From Longimicrobium sp. (GTDB taxonomy: Bacteria; Gemmatimonadota; Gemmatimonadetes; Longimicrobiales; Longimicrobiaceae), in contig NZ_DASVSF010000055.1 of NCBI RefSeq assembly GCF_036388275.1, positions 1-64,000 on the forward strand: a stretch of 64,000 bases of DNA, read 5' to 3'. Every line of letters begins with the position of its first letter. The stretch's first letter is position 1. Below, piece after piece: positions 12,750 to 21,256 of this stretch. The position numbers and the translations under genes were made by a program. The notes beneath the pieces were generated by a model. It worked only from the letters and a program-made list of their open reading frames with translations, had not been told where the DNA came from and did no database searches.

Positions 12750-14189
12750 ATGATCATGACGCACGAAGACATGCTGGAGCGGTTCTACGCTCGCGACCAC
12801 GACAGCAACGGACGGTTCATCACCGGCGTGCTGACGACGGGCATCTACTGCCTTCCCTCGTGCACCGCGCGCAAGCCGCTGCCGCAGAACGTGCGATTCT
12901 TCACCACGCAGGACGAGGCGCGCTCCGCCGGCCTGCGCCCGTGCCGCCGCTGCAGGCCCGACAACTTCTACGACCGCTACGATCCCGACCTGCACCTGCT
13001 GGAAACGTTGGCCGCCGACGTCCGCCGCCGCCCGGCCGACTTCGCGGACGCGGCGGCGCTCGTCTCCGCCTCCGGCATCGGCGCGACCAAGCTGAACGCC
13101 CTGTGCCGCAGGCACTTTCACCTGAGCCCGGCCGCGTTCCTGGCCCGCGAACGGGTGGACGCCGCGTGCGGCGCCCTGGCGGACGGGCGGTCCATCACTG
13201 AGGCGGCGTACGCGGCGGGGTTCGAGAGCCTGTCCGCCTTCCACGAGAACTTCCGCCGGCAGACGGGGCTTACGCCGGGCGACTACCGCGCACTCGGCTC
13301 GTCTGCGGAGTTCTCGATCGCGCTGCCGCCCGGGTTTCGTACGGACGTGGTGCTGCGTTCACATGGGCGCGATCCCGATAGCGTGCTGGAGCGGGTGGAG
13401 GGCGACGAACTCGTGAAGGGTTTGATGCTGGGCGATGCGCCCGTCCACCTTCACCTGCGGTTCGAGGGAGATGTGGTGCAGTGCCGCGTGGACGGGCTCA
13501 ACCAAGCCGGGGCGGAGCGAATGCGGGCGGCTCATACGGCGGCCGTCCGGCTGCTCGGGCTGGCGGGCGATCCATCCGGCTTCGAGCGGCTGGTGGCCCG
13601 CCGGGCGGACTTGGCGCCGCTGATCGAGGGCCGGCGTGGGCTGCGCATCCCGCAGACGGCGGATGCGTGGGAGTGCCTGGTGTGGACCATCGTCGGGCAG
13701 CAGGTGAACTTGCCGTTCGCCTACGCCCTGCGGACGGTGGTTGCGGAGCTGGCCGGAACGCCTGTGGGTGCGGGCCTCCGCGCGCATCCCACGCCCGAAG
13801 CCGTCGCCCAGCTGGACTACGCGGACCTGACCGCCCGACGCTTCTCGCGCCGTAAGGCGGAGTACGTGATCGACACGGCGCGGCTGATCGCCGACGGAGG
13901 GCTGCGCCTGGAGGGCGCCGAGCGCGAGATGGCGACCACGCTGGAGCGGCGCCTGCTGGACGTCCGCGGCCTGGGCCCGTGGTCCGTCCGCTACCTGATG
14001 ATGCGCGGCTTCGGGTTCGCGGACTGCGTCGCGGTGGGCGACGCCGGCCTTTCCGCCGCCCTGACACGATTCTTTTCGCTTGACCACCGGCCGGGCGGGG
14101 CCGAGATGGAGGAACTGATGGCGCCCTTCGCCCCGTTCCGCAGCCTTGCGACCTTTCACCTCTGGGCCAGCCTGGGAGACCCGCAATGA
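12750..14189 (+). CDS. Ada/AlkA-type fusion: methyl-accepting zinc domain, AraC helix-turn-helix and 3-methyladenine glycosylase
   Basis: This is a combined alkylation sensor and repair enzyme. Residues 1-75 form the Ada-like zinc domain with C34, C38, C65 and C68 (GIYCLPSC...CRRC); in Ada the first of these accepts a methyl group from phosphotriesters. Residues about 85-185 are an AraC-type helix-turn-helix (SITEAAYAAGFESLSAFHENF). The rest is an AlkA-like glycosylase with the helix-hairpin-helix LLDVRGLGPWSVRYL and the catalytic Asp region VAVGDAGLSAAL. The same three-part order is known in Ada/AlkA fusions of other bacteria. The start could be the ATG at 12750, the ATG at 12756 or a GTG at 12735; none has a strong ribosome site. 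It overlaps ogt by 4 bases (ATGA), so the two are translated together and probably induced by methylation of this protein. Confidence 0.92.
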   Translation: MIMTHEDMLERFYARDHDSNGRFITGVLTTGIYCLPSCTARKPLPQNVRFFTTQDEARSAGLRPCRRCRPDNFYDRYDPDLHLLETLAADVRRRPADFADAAALVSASGIGATKLNALCRRHFHLSPAAFLARERVDAACGALADGRSITEAAYAAGFESLSAFHENFRRQTGLTPGDYRALGSSAEFSIALPPGFRTDVVLRSHGRDPDSVLERVEGDELVKGLMLGDAPVHLHLRFEGDVVQCRVDGLNQAGAERMRAAHTAAVRLLGLAGDPSGFERLVARRADLAPLIEGRRGLRIPQTADAWECLVWTIVGQQVNLPFAYALRTVVAELAGTPVGAGLRAHPTPEAVAQLDYADLTARRFSRRKAEYVIDTARLIADGGLRLEGAEREMATTLERRLLDVRGLGPWSVRYLMMRGFGFADCVAVGDAGLSAALTRFFSLDHRPGGAEMEELMAPFAPFRSLATFHLWASLGDPQ

Positions 14190-14692
14190 CCACGTACGCA
14201 TCGTCCATCGACACACCTGTAGGCTCGCTCACCGCCGTCGTGGACGAGAGCGGCGCGCTCACTCACCTGCTGTTCCCGCACCAGGCTGCGCCCGCGGACG
14301 CCGTGTCGGATGCAGAGCGGTGCGCGTCCGTGGCGGTCCAGGTGCGGGAGTACTTCGCGGGGGAGCGGACCGAGTTCGATCTTCCGCTCGCCCCGGCGGG
14401 ATCAGCGTTTCAGCAGCAGGTGTGGCGGGAGCTGCGCGGCGTCGGCTTTGGCGTGACGGCCGGGTACGGAGAGCTGGCGTCGCGGTTGGGACGGGCGGGG
14501 AGCGCACGTGCCGTCGGACGGGCGAACGCGACGAATCCCATCCCCATCGTCATCCCTTGCCATCGCGTGGTCGGATCGGATGGATGCCTGACGGGCTACG
14601 CGGGCGGGATGGAGATGAAGATGGCGCTGCTTCGGCTGGAGGGGATCGCGATTCGTGACGGGCGGATGCCGCGCATCTCCCAAGCTGCGTAA
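14186..14692 (+). CDS. ogt: Methylated-DNA-protein-cysteine methyltransferase
   Basis: This suicide enzyme moves alkyl groups from O6-alkylguanine to its own cysteine. The active-site motif PIVIPCHRVVGSDG is intact, followed by LTGYAGGMEMKMALLRLEG, and the DNA-binding helix region FQQQVWRELRGV precedes it. At 168 residues it has the usual Ogt length and no Ada domain, which is supplied by the gene before it. The start ATG overlaps the stop of the Ada/AlkA gene. A large inverted repeat follows and probably ends the transcript. Confidence 0.95.
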   Translation: MTTYASSIDTPVGSLTAVVDESGALTHLLFPHQAAPADAVSDAERCASVAVQVREYFAGERTEFDLPLAPAGSAFQQQVWRELRGVGFGVTAGYGELASRLGRAGSARAVGRANATNPIPIVIPCHRVVGSDGCLTGYAGGMEMKMALLRLEGIAIRDGRMPRISQAA

Positions 14693-14701
14693 ACTGCAGG
14701 C

Positions 14702-14800
14702 CTCACACGGAGGGCACGGAGGACACAGAGGAGGAGGGGATCGCGCCTCCGCAGTTCCTCCGTGTACTCCGTGCCCTCCGTGTGAGACGCTTTTCCTTCT
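14702..14800. repeat. Long imperfect inverted repeat between ogt and recQ, likely a two-way terminator
   Basis: The left arm (14702-14732) and right arm (14756-14786) contain CACGGAGGGCACGGAGGACA and its near-complement. About 31 bases pair with few mismatches. On the plus strand the hairpin is followed by a pyrimidine and T-rich stretch (CTTTTCCTTCTTT). It lies between convergent genes. Strings of this CACGGAGG type are familiar as scattered GC-rich intergenic repeats in some bacterial genomes. Confidence 0.7.
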
Positions 14801-16462
14801 TTATTCGATGCGGGTGAGGAAATCTAGCCGGATCATCCTCGTGCCGTGGCCGGCGAAGTCGACCTCGGCCTTTTCGCCGCCCGAGAGCGCCAGGACCAGG
14901 CCCTCGCCGTACGTCTCGTGGCGCACCTCGTCTCCCGGTCCGAGCATCTCCTCCGCTGGCTCCGGCGTAGAGATGTCGGAGAAGTCGAAGCCCTCGGGCG
15001 TTGCCTCGCGCTTGGCGGACGTGCCGTTCGCCTTGCCGGCCGCGTCGTTGTCGCAGTGCCCGCACGTCCAGTCCTCCGCGCGCTCCTCGCCGAAGTAGTC
15101 CAGGATCATCTTCGTGCGGCAGTGCGCCGTGCGGCAGTACCGTACCATCTGCTCCAGCTTTTTGCGGTCCGTCTCGCGCCGCTGCTCGTAATCCAGCAGC
15201 TCCTGGCTGAGGTCGGCCGCGGCCACGTCGGGCACCAGGCGCTCCCACACGCCGCCGCGGTGCTCGCGCATCATCCCGTGCCGCTTGAGCAGCGTAAGGA
15301 CGATGCGCGCCTTGCGACGTGCCACCTCGGCCATGTCGGCGATCTCGTCCAGCGGGCGCTTCTCCTCCATTGGCATGCGGTTGACGATCCGCGCCACCGA
15401 AATGGCCTCGTCCAGGTCGGGATACTTGCCGCCCAGGAAGTAGCCCTGCACGCCCTTGTCTTCCTCCCGGTACAGGATCACGCAGCGCGAGGGCTGCCCA
15501 TCGCGCCCGGCTCGCCCGGCTTCCTGGTAGTACGATTCGATGGAGCCGGTGAAGTGGTAGTGCACGATGAAGCGGATGTCGCGCTTGTCGATGCCCAGCC
15601 CAAAGGCGTTCGTCGCGACGACCGCCTTCACCTTGCCCGCCATGAAGCGGTCCTGCGCCTCGTGCCGCTCCTTCGCTCCGAGCTTGCCATGGTACAGCGC
15701 CAGGTCGTGCTTGCGGCCGAACTCTTCGTAGATGCGCTCGGCTTCCTTGACCGTCGCCACGTAGACGATCCCCGTCCCTTCGGCCCGCCGGAGGATCTGC
15801 TCGAGCGCGGCGTCCTTTTCCGACTCGTTGACCGTCGGCTGCACTTCCAGGAACAGGTTGGGGCGCATCAGCTCGCCCACCCAGGTGAACGGGTCGCGCA
15901 TCTTCAGCTGCCGCGCGATGTCGTCGCGCACCTCGGGCGACGCGGTGGCCGTCAGCGCCATCACGGGGGGGCGGCCCAGGCGCTCGGCGATGGCGCCCAG
16001 CATCATGTAGTCCGGCCGGAAGTCGTGCCCCCACTGGCTCACGCAGTGCGCCTCGTCCACGACGAAGAGCGAGATTTCGCGGGCACGAAGCACCTCGAAG
16101 AACTCGCGGTCGCGAAAGCGCTCGGGCGTCAGGTACAGGATCTTCCCCTCGCCGCCCTCCACCGCCGCCTCCGCCGCCCGCTTATCCGCTGTGGATTGCG
16201 CCGAGTTGATGGTCCACGCGTCCACGCCCAGTTCGTCGAGCTTGTCCGTCTGGTCCTTCATCAGCGCGATCAACGGGCTTACGACGATCGTGAGCCCCGG
16301 CAGCATCAGCGCCGGAAGCTGGTAGATCAGCGACTTGCCCGCGCCGGTGGGAAGCACGACGAGAGCATCCCGTCCATCCAGGACAGCGCGGATCGTCTCT
16401 TCCTGCCCGGGGCGGAATTCATCTATCGTGAACTGGTCTCGTAGAAAGGAACGGAGACTCAT
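14801..16462 (-). CDS. recQ: RecQ-family ATP-dependent DNA helicase with a PcrA-like tail
   Basis: A 3'-5' superfamily 2 helicase in recombination and fork repair. Visible motifs are the Q-motif region FTIDEFRPGQ, Walker A LPTGAGKS, motif II DEAHCVSQWGHDFRPDY, motif III ALTATA, and motif VI YYQEAGRAGRDG. A four-cysteine zinc module (CRTAHC...CGHC) follows the helicase core. The HRDC domain of E. coli RecQ is missing; in its place the last 50 residues (GDEVRHETYGEGLVLALSGG to the end) look like the Tudor-like C-terminal module of PcrA/UvrD helicases. The start chosen is the ATG at 16462 (MSLRSFLRDQF), because the open frame further upstream has no family similarity. Convergent with ogt. Confidence 0.93.
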   Translation of the reverse strand: MSLRSFLRDQFTIDEFRPGQEETIRAVLDGRDALVVLPTGAGKSLIYQLPALMLPGLTIVVSPLIALMKDQTDKLDELGVDAWTINSAQSTADKRAAEAAVEGGEGKILYLTPERFRDREFFEVLRAREISLFVVDEAHCVSQWGHDFRPDYMMLGAIAERLGRPPVMALTATASPEVRDDIARQLKMRDPFTWVGELMRPNLFLEVQPTVNESEKDAALEQILRRAEGTGIVYVATVKEAERIYEEFGRKHDLALYHGKLGAKERHEAQDRFMAGKVKAVVATNAFGLGIDKRDIRFIVHYHFTGSIESYYQEAGRAGRDGQPSRCVILYREEDKGVQGYFLGGKYPDLDEAISVARIVNRMPMEEKRPLDEIADMAEVARRKARIVLTLLKRHGMMREHRGGVWERLVPDVAAADLSQELLDYEQRRETDRKKLEQMVRYCRTAHCRTKMILDYFGEERAEDWTCGHCDNDAAGKANGTSAKREATPEGFDFSDISTPEPAEEMLGPGDEVRHETYGEGLVLALSGGEKAEVDFAGHGTRMIRLDFLTRIE

Positions 16463-16730
16463 AGGTGCGTCTGACGCCGGCGCAGTGGTTGACAATCCAG
16501 AACCTCGGGTCGGGGAACGACAATCGGAACGGCGCCCCGAAGGCAAGCTCTGGACCATCACGTGTAGCGGGTTTACACGGTTCCAGTTAGAATACTAGAG
16601 ATAGGGCTCGTGTGTTTTCCAAGACAAACGGGTATGCTGTCACGCCCCGGACGTTCATGTGCCGCCCAGTGTGGGAGCTACTAATCGCCGGTTGTTGCTC
16701 GGCTCCACGCTCCGTCGACGTATCCACCAC

Positions 16731-19061
16731 ATGGAAACGATAATGCAGAACCTCAAGCCTTGGCAGGAATTCGAAATCGCGATTGTACACCTTTTGCGAG
16801 CAGCGGGGATGAGCGTTGAACGAAATCGTTTGGTGAACCACCAGCAGGTCGATGTTCTCGCCGAGAAGCGAGAGTGGGGCGCGGTCAGGCGCATTGCCGT
16901 CGAATGTAAAGCGTATTCGGCCGAATTGAGCAAAGACGAAGTTTCGAAAGTCGTTGTCAAGTACCTAAGTTTGTACGAGAGCCGAGACATCGATGAATTC
17001 CTGCTAATAACACTGAACGGAGTCTCGGCAGGAGCTAAGTCGTTTGTAGAGGCGAAACGTGGGTTCCGGCACATGACTTTTAGTGAACTGCAAGCGTCAA
17101 TACTTGATTTCACGTCGTATATCGGCTCGATAGAAAGTAGTTACGCGACAGATGGAATAGCGAGCTATTACGTGCCCATGGACGCACACTTGCTTCCGGG
17201 TGCGGAGGACGACTCCTTTGACTTATTCGATTACGTGCTTCGGTGGCTTGAAGGCAAGAACCCGGCTCCGCCCCTAGCTCTCCTATCGAGTTATGGAATG
17301 GGGAAGACTACTTTTGCAAAACACCTCGCGTTCTCAATAGCAATGAAGTGGAGGATTGATCCTCTCTCGAGAATCCCAATACTCGTGGACTTAGGCAGAA
17401 TATCAGATGAACAGTCATTGGATGGCCTCCTCGGAAAGTTGTTAACATCCGACCATCGTGTGCTAAACTATACCTTCGACCTATTCATGGAACTAAATCG
17501 GAGTGGACGGTTCGTGATCATTTTTGATTCTTTCGATGAAATGAAGCACGGTATTACCATGTCGGCCTTTCTCCGAAACATGGACGAGATCAAGCGGCTA
17601 GCTGTGGGTGATGCACGCCTGCTTATATGCGGGCGACCTTCGGCATTCATGACAAATGATGAGCGTCGCGGAGTGCTTTACGATCAACACAGGATTGGGG
17701 AGGATTGGATCCATTATTCCACGTTCGGAGGGTTTACTGAACTTGCACTTCAGCCGCTGTCGAACGCGAAGGTGAATGAGTTTCTGCGCAAGTACCTCGG
17801 GCACCTTCAGGAGAATTCAACTATCGCTGAGCGCGCTGCAAAGAAAATCCTTCACCAATTGAGTGGAGAATTTTCTGAATCCTTATACAACCTTGCTCGC
17901 CGGCCAGTCCAGTTGCGTATGCTCGCCACCGTCCTCCCCCAGTGGAATAAGCCGCTGGACAAACTGAGCCGTACGTTGCTCTATGACCATTTTGTAGATC
18001 AACTTGTTATGCGTGAGGGGAAAAAGCCGACACGGGGTGGCGTATCGGTTGCTGATCGGCGCCTATTTGCCTCTGAGCTCGCTTGGTACTTGTGGACCCA
18101 TTCTGGGAAAGATTTTACGCGGGCTGATGATATCCCGGACAGTGTCTTCCGGGTTGTTAATGCGAGGGATCTCAAGAAAAGTGATGTGCTGCGTCGGGAA
18201 TTGATCGTTTCGTCCGCACTTGATGTGAAGCCACCCGATCTTTTGTATTTCCCACATCGGTCAATTCAGGAGTTTCTGGTTGCCGAAGCAATCATCCGTG
18301 CGCTTGGTCGGCGACCGCCCCCATCAGTCCCTGAATTGACGAGCGCCTTGACAATCGAGGTCCGAGAGTTCCTTCAGAACATGATTTCAGAGCACGCGCT
18401 GGAGCGATGGATCTCGGACCTTGATGCATACAGGGGCACCCTAGGTATCCAGATAGAATGCCTTGTTGCTGCATTCCCAAATCTTTTAACGCGTCAGATT
18501 CGACGGATCTGGACAGAGGCCGACCTTGAATCACCTTGGCCGGGGCTCTTCCTCCTGCGGGAGCAGATGGCAACGACTACTCGGGAGAGCGGCGTTCGGA
18601 CGCTTCAGCACCTCACAAATGTGAGTGACGAAGCGTATTCGGTCTACGCAGCACATCTGATGTTCATCCGTCACGTCCACCGTGATCGCCACACAGGACA
18701 AACCTCCATTAACGTCGGGCTATTCTTGAGGGATCTCGAGTTCATGAGAACGCATCTAACCAAGCGGTATCAGCGAAAGGCGGCTGAGATCATCGGAAGT
18801 TTGGCGCTCTACACGAAGTCTCAGACCGCCGAAACTGGGACTGTGAGGAGCCTCCTAGCAGATCATTACACGGCTGGGTCACACCTAGGAAGCATGCTTG
18901 AAGGCGGACACCTGAAGCACCCGTTCATCTTTCCCGCATCCATTCAATTACGTCACGAGGATTTCGATTATCTGTCGTCGCTGATCGAGGACATTCGTCA
19001 GATAGGGACGGGACCTGTGTCTTCGGACGCACTTCCCAGGCGAGGTTCACGCAGATCTTAA
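16731..19061 (+). CDS. Mrr-type nuclease / NACHT STAND NTPase, candidate antiphage defence protein
   Basis: The protein has about 776 residues and two recognisable modules. Residues about 8-100 form a restriction-endonuclease-like (Mrr-type) domain: WQEFEIAIVHLLRAAGMSVE, then Asp41 in HQQVDVLAEK and E58-C-K60, the D...ExK catalytic pattern. Residues about 180-400 form a NACHT NTPase: Walker A GMGKTT (K192), Walker B IIFDSFDEM (D266-E270), an arginine-bearing sensor segment LLICGRPS, and the typical FPHRSIQEFLVAEA at 507-520. The remaining ~250 residues are helical with no repeats I recognise, the expected place for ligand sensing. NACHT proteins with nuclease effectors are known antiphage factors. 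Composition is clearly AT-richer than all neighbours (near 50% GC) with different codon use, a sign of recent transfer. No partner gene adjoins. The start is uncertain: ATG 16731, ATG 16743 or GTG 16659. Confidence 0.85.
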   Translation: METIMQNLKPWQEFEIAIVHLLRAAGMSVERNRLVNHQQVDVLAEKREWGAVRRIAVECKAYSAELSKDEVSKVVVKYLSLYESRDIDEFLLITLNGVSAGAKSFVEAKRGFRHMTFSELQASILDFTSYIGSIESSYATDGIASYYVPMDAHLLPGAEDDSFDLFDYVLRWLEGKNPAPPLALLSSYGMGKTTFAKHLAFSIAMKWRIDPLSRIPILVDLGRISDEQSLDGLLGKLLTSDHRVLNYTFDLFMELNRSGRFVIIFDSFDEMKHGITMSAFLRNMDEIKRLAVGDARLLICGRPSAFMTNDERRGVLYDQHRIGEDWIHYSTFGGFTELALQPLSNAKVNEFLRKYLGHLQENSTIAERAAKKILHQLSGEFSESLYNLARRPVQLRMLATVLPQWNKPLDKLSRTLLYDHFVDQLVMREGKKPTRGGVSVADRRLFASELAWYLWTHSGKDFTRADDIPDSVFRVVNARDLKKSDVLRRELIVSSALDVKPPDLLYFPHRSIQEFLVAEAIIRALGRRPPPSVPELTSALTIEVREFLQNMISEHALERWISDLDAYRGTLGIQIECLVAAFPNLLTRQIRRIWTEADLESPWPGLFLLREQMATTTRESGVRTLQHLTNVSDEAYSVYAAHLMFIRHVHRDRHTGQTSINVGLFLRDLEFMRTHLTKRYQRKAAEIIGSLALYTKSQTAETGTVRSLLADHYTAGSHLGSMLEGGHLKHPFIFPASIQLRHEDFDYLSSLIEDIRQIGTGPVSSDALPRRGSRRS

Positions 19062-19529
19062 GCTTGTTCGCCACGTTTCCGCTGGAACAAAGCCGGTCGG
19101 GGTGTGTGCTCGCAAGGGAACCTGGCTTCTGCTCATGTACACGTAAGTGCATCTATGAAGGATCCAGGACCGCATCAATGAACTTGGGCTGTTGTGGGTT
19201 CCGCTGCGATGCGGTCCACGTACAAAGGCTAAGGTGGATGGTAAGTGTCCATCTCGCCCGTCCGAAGACGAGTAAATCTTAGAATGGTCACTAAGTTGCT
19301 TTGTTGTCTAAGCTCGAGGACAGTCAGGCCATGCTCCAGAACGAGCGATCGCTGGTTCCGCCGAGCAAGCCCACACGGTTGTGGTAACGAATCCGCCAGC
19401 AACTGCGCCGTTGTGCGACTGCCATTGGGCCTTGGGCGCCTTTGGGCACCGTGCTTGCTAGAGGGGGATGGCACGCTCGCCTTCTAGGCCGAGTGGCAGG
19501 ACTGGATTTCACACGTTGAGGAGACGGAC
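19062..19529. other. Gene-free tail of the AT-richer island
   Basis: These 468 bases follow the NACHT gene. Short open frames exist on both strands but none has a ribosome site, family similarity or sensible composition. Base composition returns towards the chromosomal average near 19500. A ribosome site (GAGGAGA, about 19517) belongs to the next gene. I see no integrase, tRNA or direct repeat that would mark an attachment site. Confidence 0.5.
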
Positions 19530-20204
19530 ATGACCAAGTTCAAGCGTTCTCTTACGGTTGCGCTCGCCGTGACCACCGTTGGCACGTCGGCCGGGTGCGC
19601 GTCGATGAACAACACCGAGCGCGGCGCGGCGGCGGGTGCCGGCGCGGGCGGCGCCATTGGCGCGGTGATCGGGCGGCAGTCGGGCAACACGGCCCGCGGC
19701 GCCATTATCGGCGCGGTGCTGGGCGGCGCGGCGGGTGCGGTGATCGGGCGCCGGATGGACCGCCAAGCGGCGGAGCTGGACAATTCGCTGGAGGGCGCGG
19801 AAGTCGAGCGCGTGGGCGAGGGCATCGCGGTGACTTTCGAGTCCGGGGTGCTGTACCCGTTCGACAGCGACCAGGTGCTCCCCGCCGGCCGCGAGAACCT
19901 GCGCCGCCTGGCCACGAGCCTGCGCAATTATCCGGGCACCGAAGTGCTGATCGTGGGCCACACCGACGCGCAGGGCGCCGACGACTACAACATGCGCCTC
20001 TCGTATCGCCGCGCCGAGGCTGCGCGCCAGTTCCTGGTTGCCCAGGGCATTCCGGCGGGTGACGTTCGCGTGGAAGGCCGCGGCGAATCGGAGCCGGTGG
20101 CCGACAACAGCACCGAGTCGGGCCGCGCGCAGAACCGCCGCGTCGAGGTCGCGATCTTCGCGAGCGAGGAGTACCGCCAGCAGGTGCTGCAGCAGAACCA
20201 GTAA
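19530..20204 (+). CDS. OmpA-family lipoprotein with glycine-zipper segment
   Basis: An outer-membrane-to-peptidoglycan anchor. It has 224 residues with a signal peptide and lipobox SAGC near residue 23, then a glycine-zipper region rich in GAGAGGAIGAVIG and GAVLGGAAGAVIG (about 33-75), and a C-terminal OmpA domain with FESGVLYPFDSDQV, LIVGHTDAQGADDYNMRLS and GESEPVADN, the peptidoglycan-binding loops. This arrangement resembles YiaD-type lipoproteins. A strong GAGGAGA ribosome site lies upstream. It appears monocistronic, ended by the hairpin at 20231-20268. Confidence 0.92.
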   Translation: MTKFKRSLTVALAVTTVGTSAGCASMNNTERGAAAGAGAGGAIGAVIGRQSGNTARGAIIGAVLGGAAGAVIGRRMDRQAAELDNSLEGAEVERVGEGIAVTFESGVLYPFDSDQVLPAGRENLRRLATSLRNYPGTEVLIVGHTDAQGADDYNMRLSYRRAEAARQFLVAQGIPAGDVRVEGRGESEPVADNSTESGRAQNRRVEVAIFASEEYRQQVLQQNQ

Positions 20205-20230
20205 GCTCCTGGTTGCACGCTGCAGGTAGT

Positions 20231-20268
20231 GAGTCGCCCCGGTCGCCTTCATGGCGCCGGGGCGACTC
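20231..20268 (+). terminator. Strong hairpin after the OmpA lipoprotein gene
   Basis: GAGTCGCCCCGG (20231-20242) pairs perfectly with CCGGGGCGACTC (20257-20268), and CGCC/GGCG extend the stem inside. There is almost no T-tract, so it may act as a strong structural barrier more than a classic terminator. It separates convergent genes. Confidence 0.7.
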
Positions 20269-20317
20269 GGCGTTTGGGGGTTAGGCGCGGGCGGGGGTTC
20301 GTGGACGCTGCCGCGCC

Positions 20318-20402
20318 CTCGTCTTGTACTGGGGGAGAGTAGATCCTTCGGCGCGCGGGGTGTCGTGCGCGGGCTGGTGCGGCGCGCCTGCGCCTCAGGA
20401 TG
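20318..20402. repeat. Dispersed repeat fragment (TAGATCCTTCGGCGCGCGGGG ... CAGGATGACA type)
   Basis: The stretch TAGATCCTTCGGCGCGC, a GC-rich middle, and CCTCAGGATGACA match the pattern seen in the opposite orientation at about 59345-59455 (TGTCATCCTGAGGC ... GGGCCGAAGGATCTAG). It overlaps the end of the frameshifted arginase gene. Confidence 0.6.
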
Positions 20403-21244
20403 ACAAACCGTTGCGCGTCATCACGTCCAGCAGCGCGAAGGCGGCGCGGGCCACCCGGCCTTCGGGATCGCACGACGGGTCGTACGCGGTGAGGGCGATC
20501 GCTCCTAACTCGAAGCGGGCGCCGACTGCGTGGACCACTGCTGCCACCTGCTCCAGCGAGAGCCCGCTTGCCGCCGCATAGCTGTTCGCGCGGGCCACCG
20601 ACGGATCGAGCACGTCGAGGTCGATGTGCAGGTAGACCGTCGGTGTGCGCTGCCGCAGGGTGTCCAACGCGGAGGACAGGCCGTCGTCGACGCGGTTCGG
20701 CGGGAGGTGTAATCGCTGATGCGCCAATCACTTCCTTCTCGCCCTCGTTCAGGTCGCGGGCGCCGATCAGCACCACGCGCTCGTCGGGAACGGGGCGGAA
20801 GCCGGGAATCGTGCTGGCGAGGCGTGTCCAGCAGCGGCCGGTCGCCGTTGCGAGCGCCATCCCGTCCAGGAAGCCGCTGCCCGTGGTCTCGGGCGTGTTC
20901 AGGTCGCCGTGCGCATCCAGCCAGACCACGCCCGGCTCGGCGTCCGCCAGTGCTGCGAGCGTGCCCAGCGCGGTGCCGCAGTTGCCCGCAAGCACGATCG
21001 GCAGTTCGCCCGCGGAGCGCGCGTCGTGGACGCGGTCGCGCAGGCGGGCGGCGAGTTCGAACGCCGTGCTGATCTCCGACGTCGGCTCGTCGCGCGGGAG
21101 CTCGATGCGTTCGATGGACACCCGATGCCCCGCCGCGCGCAGGTGGTCCTCCAGCCCACATTCGAGCAGGCGATCGGGGCCTGCGCCCATCCGCCAGTCG
21201 CGGATGGCGGTGTCGTAGGGGACGGCGATGATGCGCAGGTTCAC
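20395..21244 (-). pseudogene. Arginase-family ureohydrolase, broken by a frameshift
   Basis: The first part (21244 to about 20715) reads as an arginase-like protein: IVLAGNCGTALG, VVWLDAHGDLNTPE and VVLIGARDLNEGE. The conserved second half is in another frame (about 20727 to the TGA at 20395-20397): YLHIDLDVLDPSVARANSYAA, then ALTAYDPSCDPEGRV. Joined near 20715 (the ACACCTCCC stretch in minus-strand sense) the protein would be complete at about 280 residues. The shift amounts to one extra base (or two missing). Metal ligands DAHxD and DxDxxDP are present; the usual GGDHS is replaced by GNCG, as in a known subgroup. Either a recent pseudogene or a sequencing error at the short C run. Confidence 0.85.
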
Positions 21245-21256
21245 GCGTGGCTCCGG

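Noticed and set aside
16463..16730. Promoter for the NACHT gene (TAGAAT near 16590)
   Set aside because: No -35 box at correct spacing; TTTACA nearby is only 10 bases from it.
19229..19474. Possible integrase remnant on the minus strand after the NACHT gene
   Set aside because: A vague likeness to a recombinase C-terminus, but the Arg-His-Tyr pattern is not present and there is no start context.
20690..20740. Programmed frameshifting in the arginase gene
   Set aside because: No slippery heptamer or downstream structure is evident; plain indel or read error is simpler.
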